Source: Sphingomonas populi (lineage in GTDB: Bacteria; Pseudomonadota; Alphaproteobacteria; Sphingomonadales; Sphingomonadaceae). From it: 61,919 bases of DNA. Shown here piece by piece: positions 1 through 5,187 of the stretch. The first letter of the stretch is position 1. Every line of letters begins with the position of its first letter. The notes below the pieces were generated by a model. It had not been told where the DNA came from. It made no database searches and saw only the letters and a list, made by a program, of their open reading frames with translations. The translations under genes and the position numbers were made by a program. The stretch is taken from NCBI RefSeq assembly GCF_004208535.1, contig NZ_SGIS01000030.1, positions 1 through 61,919 on the forward strand, read 5' to 3'.

Positions 1-320
1 TCGCCTGGCGGCTCGGCGCAGGTCAGCGCCAGAATTTTGGCTATGACTGCGGTGGTGATCGGTGCCTTCCCAGGCGGCCGGGTTTTGTCGCGCAGCAACC
101 CTTCCACGCCTTCCGCAGCATAGCGAGCTTGCCAGCGCCAGACCGCTGGTCGACTGGCACCGGTCCGGCGCGCAACCTCCAATACCGTCAGCCGCTCCGA
201 CGAGGCCAGCACGATCCTGGCGCGCTGGATATGCTTGAGCGAACCGTTTCGATCGGCGACCACCGACGCCAACCGCGCAGCATCTTCAGAGTTTACGATC
301 ACACATACGATCTGAGACAT
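1..320 (-). CDS. IS630-family transposase, N-terminal part (cut by window edge)
   Basis: This is the first ~106 codons of an IS630-family transposase, the enzyme that moves the element by cut-and-paste into TA sites. The start ATG at 320 gives MSQIVCVIVNSEDAARLASV, followed by the IS630-type helix-turn-helix core (RARIVLASSERLTVLEVARR, then ASRPAVWRW and a GLLRDKTRPPG linker). The catalytic DDE domain would lie to the left of the window, so whether the element is intact cannot be judged. The element is oriented away from rtcA and lies directly behind the rtcA stop codon. Family assignment is by remembered sequence pattern; I am confident of the family, not of the specific IS. Confidence 0.85.
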   Translation of the reverse strand, partial: MSQIVCVIVNSEDAARLASVVADRNGSLKHIQRARIVLASSERLTVLEVARRTGASRPAVWRWQARYAAEGVEGLLRDKTRPPGKAPITTAVIAKILALTCAEPPG

Positions 321-379
321 CCCGCCAGACTCGCACGAAACCAACCGATTGTGAATCACCCGATTGGGTCAGTGCACTA
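321..379. mobile_element. Terminal segment of the IS630-type element, ending at a TA dinucleotide
   Basis: The 50-60 bp between the transposase start and the rtcA stop codon contain no gene and are best read as the outer end of the IS. IS630/Tc1 elements insert at TA; the TA at 378-379 is part of the rtcA stop codon (TAG on the minus strand), so the element end would begin GTGCACTGACCC on the minus strand. The opposite terminal repeat is outside the window, so the exact boundary is inferred. Confidence 0.55.
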
Positions 380-1393
380 GCGAACGGTCACGAGGTTAGA
401 CTCGCCCTGCCGAACCTCGAACGTCGTGCGCCGCGCCGTGAACCGCTCGATGATGTCCGCCGCCGTCAAGCTGTGCTGGCTGAGCTTCACGGTCGTGAAA
501 CGGCCTCCGCCCGCAAGCGCGAACGGCAAGAGTAACTGGTCCGCCAGGTACGGCCCGGCAAACGCATCGGTCGCGAGGAAGCCCGCCATCCGCTGCGCCG
601 CCGTCTTTGCCAGCGCCTCCGCCGACACACCAAGCTTGCCGAAGCCTGTGACGATCTCGCATCCATGCTCGAACTGTGCCTCAAGCAGCAGCGCGTTGCC
701 CGGCCCCTGCTCGGCGGGAAGCTCGCGTACAGCGAATGCCGCTTCCGGCCAGTCGGGCAGGAATTTACGCGCGGTCCTGATCTCACGATCGGCGATGTCG
801 AACGCCAGTGCAGCGAACAACGCCGTCGCCGACACCGATTGCAACGCGCCGCGATCGACACAGTCGATCGGCATCAGCTTGCCGGGGGCGATATCGACTT
901 CGATCCGGCCACCACCGCGCGGGTAGAAGCCGTGCCGGGTAAGCCGCATTTCGATCCGCGCGCCCATGCGCCGTACAACCGGCACGAACACCTTCACCAT
1001 GAATTCGAACGGCGGCGCGAGCATGTTGTGCGTGCCGCCCTCAAGCACGAGACGCGAAGGTGCGTCTGCAAGCAGAAGCGGCATCAGCAGCGTCTGGAAC
1101 ACCAGGCTGGTGCTGCCTGCCGTGCCAACCGAGAAACGATAGTCGCCCGGCACGACGCGCCCCGGCGTGAAGCTGATCTCCGACGATCCAACCGCAACGC
1201 CCTCGGCATGCGCGCCACCGACCGCAAGTGCCGCCTCGATCGCGGTAACATGCTGGCGCATCAGGCCAGGCTTCGAGCGCTTGCCGCGGACATTGGTGAT
1301 GCGGAACGGCTGGCCGGTGACGAGCGACAGCGCGCACGCGTTGCGCACGATCTGCCCCCCGCCTTCGCCTTCCGATCCGTCGATGATGATCAT
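377..1393 (-). CDS. rtcA: RNA 3'-terminal phosphate cyclase RtcA
   Basis: RtcA uses ATP to convert RNA 3'-phosphate ends to 2',3'-cyclic phosphates (and can adenylate 5' ends), preparing or protecting broken RNA ends. The 338-residue protein has the family's usual length, begins MIIIDGSEGEGGGQIVRNA (GEGGGQ signature at 8-13) and contains the HGFYPRGGGRIEV signature near residue 155. The C-terminal KLSQHSLTAADII carries the histidine (about His307) that is expected to be adenylylated. It is the last gene of the rsr-RNA array-rtcB-rtcA operon, 38 bp downstream of rtcB. Its stop codon coincides with the edge of an IS630-type insertion, so the natural last residues or stop may have been altered. 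Confidence 0.96.
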   Translation of the reverse strand: MIIIDGSEGEGGGQIVRNACALSLVTGQPFRITNVRGKRSKPGLMRQHVTAIEAALAVGGAHAEGVAVGSSEISFTPGRVVPGDYRFSVGTAGSTSLVFQTLLMPLLLADAPSRLVLEGGTHNMLAPPFEFMVKVFVPVVRRMGARIEMRLTRHGFYPRGGGRIEVDIAPGKLMPIDCVDRGALQSVSATALFAALAFDIADREIRTARKFLPDWPEAAFAVRELPAEQGPGNALLLEAQFEHGCEIVTGFGKLGVSAEALAKTAAQRMAGFLATDAFAGPYLADQLLLPFALAGGGRFTTVKLSQHSLTAADIIERFTARRTTFEVRQGESNLVTVR

Positions 1394-1431
1394 GGCATTT
1401 CTCTATTGGTTGGTGGTGCGTGCCAAGGGCG

Positions 1432-2658
1432 CTAGCCCTTGACGCACACCACCTGCTTCAGTGTGTGGACGATCTCGACCAGGTCGGCCTGCGCGGCCAT
1501 CACCGCTTCGATCGGCTTATAGGCCTTGGGCGTCTCGTCGATCACGCCCTCGTCCTTGCGGCATTCGACACCCGCCGTATCGGCGATATGTTCGTCGAGC
1601 GTCACCAGCTTCTTGGCGGCGGTCCGGCTCATCACCCGACCGGCACCATGCGAGCAACTGTCGAACGAGTCCGGGTTGCCCAGCCCGCGCACGATGAACG
1701 ACTTGGCGCCCATCGAACCCGGGATGATGCCCATCACGCCCTTGGCAGCCCGCACCGCGCCCTTACGCGTGACCAGCACGTTTTCACCGAAGTGGTTTTC
1801 CCGCTGCACGTAATTGTGATGGCAGTTCACCGCCTCCAGCTCCGCATCGAACGGCTTGGCAATCTGCCCCCGCAGCGCGCGGATGACGTTGGTCATCATC
1901 ATGCGCCGGTTGAGCGCGGCGAAGTCCTGCGCCCAGCCGACCGCCTCGACATAATCGTCGAAGTGATCGGTCCCTTCCGGGAAATAGGCGAGATCCTCGT
2001 CGGGCAGGTTGATGTGCCACTTGCGCATGTCCTGCTTGGCCAGTTCGATGAAGAACGTGCCGATCGCATTGCCAACGCCGCGCGATCCCGAATGCAGCAT
2101 CACCCACACCCGCTGCGCCTCATCGAGACACAGCTCGATGAAGTGATTGCCGGTGCCGAGCGTGCCGAGATGCACGAGGTTATTCGTGTTCTTGAGGCGC
2201 GGATGCTTGTCGGTGAGCCACTCGAAGCGCTGGACGAGCGTCGCCCACGCCTCGACGATCGCCGGCGGAGGCGAACCCCACGAGCCGGTGTCGCGCTTGC
2301 CGCGTCCGACCGACCGGCCATGCGGGACGGCCTGCTCGATCGCGGAGCGGATGCTCTCCAGAGTGTCGGGCAGATCACTCGCCACCAGCGAGGTGCGCGC
2401 CGCCATCATGCCGCAGCCGATGTCGACACCCACCGCCGCCGGGATCACCGCGCCCTTGGTCGGGATCACCGAACCCACGGTCGCGCCGATGCCGACATGC
2501 ACGTCGGGCATCGCGGCGACGTGCTTGAACACGAACGGCATCTGCGCGGCGCGCATCAACTGCGCCCGCGCGCCGTCTTCGACCGGCACGCCCCGCGTCC
2601 ACATCTTGATCGGCACACCGCCTTCGACGTGCTGGTAATCGTACATCGTCTCGGTCAT
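1432..2658 (-). CDS. rtcB: RNA-splicing ligase RtcB
   Basis: RtcB joins RNA 2',3'-cyclic phosphate or 3'-phosphate ends to 5'-OH ends using GTP and Mn2+, the ligase step of RNA repair. Of the possible starts, ATG at 2658 is preferred: it gives MTETMYDYQHVEGG and is preceded by a strong AAAGGAGGTCGCG ribosome site; upstream in-frame codons belong to the structured RNA array. The 408-residue protein shows the metal-binding VGVDIGCGMMAA segment, ENHFGENVLVTRKGA and SCSHGAGRVMSR, whose histidine is the expected guanylylation site. It lies immediately downstream of five tandem Y-RNA-like modules and upstream of rtcA, matching the known rsr-Y RNA-rtcB-rtcA operon order. Confidence 0.97.
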   Translation of the reverse strand: MTETMYDYQHVEGGVPIKMWTRGVPVEDGARAQLMRAAQMPFVFKHVAAMPDVHVGIGATVGSVIPTKGAVIPAAVGVDIGCGMMAARTSLVASDLPDTLESIRSAIEQAVPHGRSVGRGKRDTGSWGSPPPAIVEAWATLVQRFEWLTDKHPRLKNTNNLVHLGTLGTGNHFIELCLDEAQRVWVMLHSGSRGVGNAIGTFFIELAKQDMRKWHINLPDEDLAYFPEGTDHFDDYVEAVGWAQDFAALNRRMMMTNVIRALRGQIAKPFDAELEAVNCHHNYVQRENHFGENVLVTRKGAVRAAKGVMGIIPGSMGAKSFIVRGLGNPDSFDSCSHGAGRVMSRTAAKKLVTLDEHIADTAGVECRKDEGVIDETPKAYKPIEAVMAAQADLVEIVHTLKQVVCVKG

Positions 2659-2684
2659 CGCGACCTCCTTTGCATAGTCATGGT

Positions 2685-2790
2685 GCCGGCGACGATGTTT
2701 GGCGAGACATCCCGGAATTGCTTCCGGTGCGGGCTTGAACCGCTCGGCCCTGGAGCCTTTCCCAATGTAGTCTCGCCAGCATTCGCCGGC
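2685..2790 (-). ncRNA. Y-RNA-like module 5 (minimal form)
   Basis: Last of five tandem modules, 106 nt, ending 26 nt before rtcB. On the minus strand the ends pair perfectly (GCCGGCGA with TCGCCGGC), followed by the constant AATGC bulge side and a second 9-bp stem (TGGCGAGAC with GTCTCGCCA), then the constant TACA. The apical part keeps a T-arm-like hairpin (GCGG-TTCAAGC-CCGC, so the loop has drifted from TTCGAAT) and a perfect CCGGAA-GCAA-TTCCGG hairpin with a GNRA tetraloop in the place of the closed acceptor stem. No D-arm-like sequence remains. Y-RNA identity is inferred from position, the GNCGAANG-like stem element and tRNA mimicry. Confidence 0.8.
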
Positions 2791-2800
2791 TTGGATTGGT

Positions 2801-2905
2801 GCTGGCGACGAGGTCAGGCGGGACATCTCCGAATTGCTCCGGGGCGGATTCGAACCGCTCGGCCTTTCGGCCTTTACCGATGTAGTCCCGCCGGCATTCG
2901 CCAGC
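2801..2905 (-). ncRNA. Y-RNA-like module 4 (minimal form)
   Basis: A 105-nt module with perfectly pairing ends (GCTGGCGA with TCGCCAGC), the shared AATGCC element, an 8-bp inner stem (GGCGGGAC with GTCCCGCC) and the shared TACA after it. The apex holds a GGCC-GAAA-GGCC hairpin, a T-arm-like GCGG-TTCGAAT-CCGC hairpin and a CCGGA-GCAA-TTCGG hairpin. It has the same layout as module 5, with base changes on both sides of the helices, which supports the fold. The D-arm is absent. Ten nucleotides separate it from module 5. Confidence 0.82.
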
Positions 2906-2914
2906 GTGATGGGT

Positions 2915-3045
2915 CATGGCGACAAGGTGTTTGACGGACGTTCCTGCTCTACCAACTGAGCTACGGACCCATGGAAGGCCCGGCGGGACTCGAACCCGCG
3001 ACCTGGCGATTAGAAGTCGATGTAGTCCGTCAGGCATTCGCCATG
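2915..3045 (-). ncRNA. Y-RNA-like module 3 with permuted tRNA-like domain
   Basis: A 131-nt module whose ends pair (CATGGCGA with TCGCCATG), followed by AATGCC, an inner 8-bp stem (TGACGGAC with GTCCGTCA) and TACA. The interior is a tRNA in permuted order: first a T-arm (GCGGG-TTCGAGT-CCCGC), then an acceptor-like stem closed into a hairpin (CGGGCCT, loop TCCAT, GGGTCCG), then a canonical D-arm TAGCTCAGTTGGTAGAGCA. The module's own stem occupies the place of the anticodon arm. This explains why tRNA-like 3' and 5' halves appear here in the wrong order; it is not a normal tRNA gene because no CCA-ready acceptor end or anticodon loop is formed. Confidence 0.85.
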
Positions 3046-3056
3046 TTAATCTCGTT

Positions 3057-3181
3057 CACGACGACGAGGGTTTAGTGAAACAGCTTCATGCTCTATCCAA
3101 CTGAGCTACCCGGCTGAAAGCCGGGGGCGGATTCGAACCGCCGACCCTGAAGGCCGTGTAGTTCCACAGGCATTCGCCGTG
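3057..3181 (-). ncRNA. Y-RNA-like module 2 with permuted tRNA-like domain
   Basis: A 125-nt module. The ends pair as CACGGCGA with TCGTCGTG (one G-U), then AATGCC, an inner stem GTGGAAC with GTTTCAC (one G-U), and TACA. Inside are a T-arm (GGCGG-TTCGAAT-CCGCC), a perfectly closed acceptor-like hairpin (CCCGGCT-TTC-AGCCGGG) and a D-arm TAGCTCAGTTGGATAGAGCA. The order T-arm, closed acceptor, D-arm is a circular permutation of tRNA, as expected for the effector-binding part of YrlA-type Y RNAs. It shares its architecture with module 3 but differs in nearly every paired position. Confidence 0.85.
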
Positions 3182-3193
3182 TTGGTCGAATTG

Positions 3194-3354
3194 GGGTCGT
3201 GGCGACGAGGAACAGCGAGACGGCGGTCCTTAAGCTACGTTCCAGCGACGGGATTCGAACCCGCATCTCCTCGACTCCGTCGCCGAAGCCAAGGCGCTTT
3301 ACTCGTCGGACCTATCGTGTGGAGGTGTAGTCCCACCTGCATTCGCCACGACCC
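3194..3354 (-). ncRNA. Y-RNA-like module 1 (longest, closest to rsr)
   Basis: First module transcribed after rsr, about 161 nt, starting 7 nt after the rsr stop codon. Its ends form a perfect 12-bp stem (GGGTCGTGGCGA with TCGCCACGACCC), followed by AATGC, an inner stem (GTGGGAC with GTCTCGC, two wobbles) and TACA. A T-arm (GCGGG-TTCGAAT-CCCGT) is clear. It has an extra ~40-nt segment with CGCC/GGCG and TCCG/CGGA pairings like a long variable arm. The closed acceptor and D-arm are degenerate compared with modules 2 and 3. Boundaries come from the stem and are approximate. Confidence 0.78.
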
Positions 3355-3361
3355 TGCTTTA

Positions 3362-4909
3362 TTATACTTCAACCTCCTTGATGATCTCGACCCAATCCTG
3401 CGTTTCACCAATGGCGAACCGCGCGATCGTGTCGAACACGGCGTCGGAGAAACCCCCGACGTTGAGAATGTCCGCGCCGGCTTGCGCCTGCGTGGTGCCG
3501 TATGGCTGGATGTCGATGCAGACGAGCTTCGCACCCGGATTCCGGGTCTTCAGCTTGTCCCACTCCTTCATCGTCGCCGTCGATCCGCGCCGGCTGGCAT
3601 CGACCCAGGACTCATTGTCCGAGACGATGACCACCAGATCGACCTTCGCCCGTTCCGCATTCAGCATCGCCAGCGGTGCCGAGACATTGGTCCCGCCCCC
3701 ACCTACACCTGCCAGCTTCGCCGCATTCACGGCGACGCGGGCATTGGCCTCAAGCTTCAACTTCACGACCGTCTGCTCGAACGGCAGCACGCGCGCTTCG
3801 CGGTTGCTCCGCAGCATCGCCGCCGCGACCAGCGCCGCGACATCGATGCACCGGACCTTCGACGAAGCACCCTTGCGGTAGCCTGTCGCTGGCGAACTCA
3901 TCGACCCCGACACGTCGGGGCAGACGACGATCCGGCCCGGCACCTTCGGCACGCCCCGGAGCGAGAGCTCCAGCGCTTCCTCCAGCGCCGCCTGAACCTT
4001 GAGTGGCACGCCGTCGCCGACCTGACCCAGCGCCACCATCAACTGATAGGGCATGGGCCGGACCGCCCGCAGCGCATCACGGTCAGCGAGCCGAGCCGCC
4101 ACCGCGTCAGTGACCCCCGCCACGTCGTACGCACCATTGCGCGCCAGCGTGTTGAGGTTCATCCGCAGCGCCTGCCACCCGATCCGCGTCGCAAGCTCGG
4201 CCCAATTCTCCGCAGTCAGCGGAAACGCGGTAAGCCATTCGAACGGCACCGGCGGCAGAGGGAGCGTAGCGTCTGCCTTCCAAGCTTCGAACGCAGCGAT
4301 CTCGGCAGGAAGCGCGGCAACGTCATAAGGACGCCCGATCAACCAGCCGTAGAAAGCCTTACGCGTGGCATCCGCCGGCTTGGGGTGAACCATGCGAACC
4401 ACGTCCGCCAGGCTCGGGTCCTTGCCCGTTGCCGCCGTCATCAACCGCGGCATAGACGCTCGCTCCAGCCAGCGCTGGACCAGCCGCTTCGGCCGCGTGC
4501 CGAGCGACGTCCGCCCGACTTGCCCGGAACGCATGATTTGCACGAAGGTGCGCAGCATCCGCCCGTTGTCGATTACCCGTCCGAACACCGGCACCGCGAG
4601 ATCCGGGTCGGCGACCGTGAGGTACGCCGCCAGCAGCGCTGGCATGTCCTTCATCGCGCCCGAGGTCCGAGCATAGATAGCAGCCTGCGCCACGAAATGC
4701 GGATCGACCGCCTTGGCCGCATCCAGCACGTCGGCGAGTTGCGTCTCCGCCGCTCCGTAGAAGGTGTCCGCCAGCGTTCCCGTCGCCGCCAACTGCGCGA
4801 GCTTCGCCTCCGGCCCATAAGCATAGGCCGGTGCGCCCTCGCGGTTCACGGCGTTCGGCGCCGGTAGCAACTTTGCGATCGCCGAAGCGAAAAGTCCCTT
4901 GTTGGCCAT
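3362..4909 (-). CDS. rsr: Ro60-like TROVE domain / von Willebrand A protein (Rsr)
   Basis: Bacterial Ro60 orthologue: a ring-shaped RNA-binding protein that holds Y RNAs and, with nucleases such as PNPase, takes part in RNA quality control and maturation. The 515-residue protein has an N-terminal TROVE (HEAT-repeat ring) region to about residue 320 and a C-terminal vWA domain with the MIDAS motif DVSGSMS at 332, GGGGTNVS near 403 and VSDNESW near 430. ATG 4909 is preceded by a GGAG-like ribosome site. It is the promoter-proximal gene of the RNA-repair operon and is followed within 8 nt by the Y-RNA-like modules that are probably its ligands. A sigma-54-type promoter lies about 115 bp upstream. 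Confidence 0.95.
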   Translation of the reverse strand: MANKGLFASAIAKLLPAPNAVNREGAPAYAYGPEAKLAQLAATGTLADTFYGAAETQLADVLDAAKAVDPHFVAQAAIYARTSGAMKDMPALLAAYLTVADPDLAVPVFGRVIDNGRMLRTFVQIMRSGQVGRTSLGTRPKRLVQRWLERASMPRLMTAATGKDPSLADVVRMVHPKPADATRKAFYGWLIGRPYDVAALPAEIAAFEAWKADATLPLPPVPFEWLTAFPLTAENWAELATRIGWQALRMNLNTLARNGAYDVAGVTDAVAARLADRDALRAVRPMPYQLMVALGQVGDGVPLKVQAALEEALELSLRGVPKVPGRIVVCPDVSGSMSSPATGYRKGASSKVRCIDVAALVAAAMLRSNREARVLPFEQTVVKLKLEANARVAVNAAKLAGVGGGGTNVSAPLAMLNAERAKVDLVVIVSDNESWVDASRRGSTATMKEWDKLKTRNPGAKLVCIDIQPYGTTQAQAGADILNVGGFSDAVFDTIARFAIGETQDWVEIIKEVEV

Positions 4910-5023
4910 TGTCCAACTCCTCGAATTCTGCCGTTCGGGGGCGGCTGGCTCATTCCAGCCGCCCCGTGCTCCGGTCCGCTACCGAGAAGGCCGAAATATC
5001 GCCTCGCTCGATGCAAGACACTA

Positions 5024-5039
5024 TGCGGAAAGCGTGCCA
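5024..5039 (-). promoter_or_regulatory. Sigma-54-type (-24/-12) promoter of the rsr-rtcBA operon
   Basis: On the minus strand the sequence TGGCACG-CTTT-CCGCA matches the sigma-54 consensus TGGCACG-N4-TTGCA, with the invariant GG and GC ten bases apart; only the TT before GC is CC. It points toward rsr, predicting a start near 5012 and a ~100-nt leader. A sigma-54 promoter is expected because the divergent gene encodes RtcR, a sigma-54 activator. Confidence 0.75.
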
Positions 5040-5063
5040 GTTGGTTTTGGCGACCCACATAAA

Positions 5064-5083
5064 AATCATAAGACACTATGATT
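5064..5083. promoter_or_regulatory. Palindrome AATCATA-N6-TATGATT, candidate RtcR activator site
   Basis: A perfect 7-bp inverted repeat with spacer AGACAC lies about 25-45 bp upstream of the -24 element, in the A+T-rich centre of the rsr-rtcR intergenic region. The 11-mer AAGACACTATG occurs here (5070-5080) and again at 5015-5025 over the -12 region. Enhancer sites for sigma-54 activators are often palindromic and upstream. Binding by RtcR is inferred from position. Confidence 0.5.
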
Positions 5084-5150
5084 ATTATGTATTTTCTTCG
5101 ATTGAAAGTGTGCGACAGGAAAAGACAGTTTAATGGCCCGTCAAATATCG

Positions 5151-5186
5151 TATCGATTTCGATAGGGATTTATCCTATGGGATAAA
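5151..5186 (+). promoter_or_regulatory. Two adjacent inverted repeats overlapping the rtcR start region
   Basis: TATCGA-TT-TCGATA (5151-5164) and TTTATCC-TATG-GGATAAA (5169-5186) are both perfect. The second ends one base before the rtcR ATG and covers the place where a ribosome site would be, so it could be an operator or an RNA hairpin that masks translation start. Confidence 0.45.
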
Positions 5187-5187
5187 C

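Noticed and set aside
1420..2934. Long plus-strand open frame opposite rtcB
   Set aside because: Its translation is rich in Arg/His/Asp in the manner of an antisense frame of a GC-rich gene; rtcB on the other strand has all family motifs.
2915..3181. Ordinary tRNA genes (T-arm and D-arm halves are clear)
   Set aside because: The 3' half precedes the 5' half, acceptor strands are joined by 3-5 nt loops, and there is no anticodon loop or free acceptor end. The permuted Y-RNA-like fold explains all parts.
2685..3354. CRISPR array
   Set aside because: Units are long, differ in sequence, and repeat only structural elements; there are no identical 25-40 nt repeats with unique spacers and no cas genes.
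3179..4867. Long plus-strand open frame opposite rsr
   Set aside because: Composition is that of a shadow frame and it has no family features, while rsr is clear on the minus strand.
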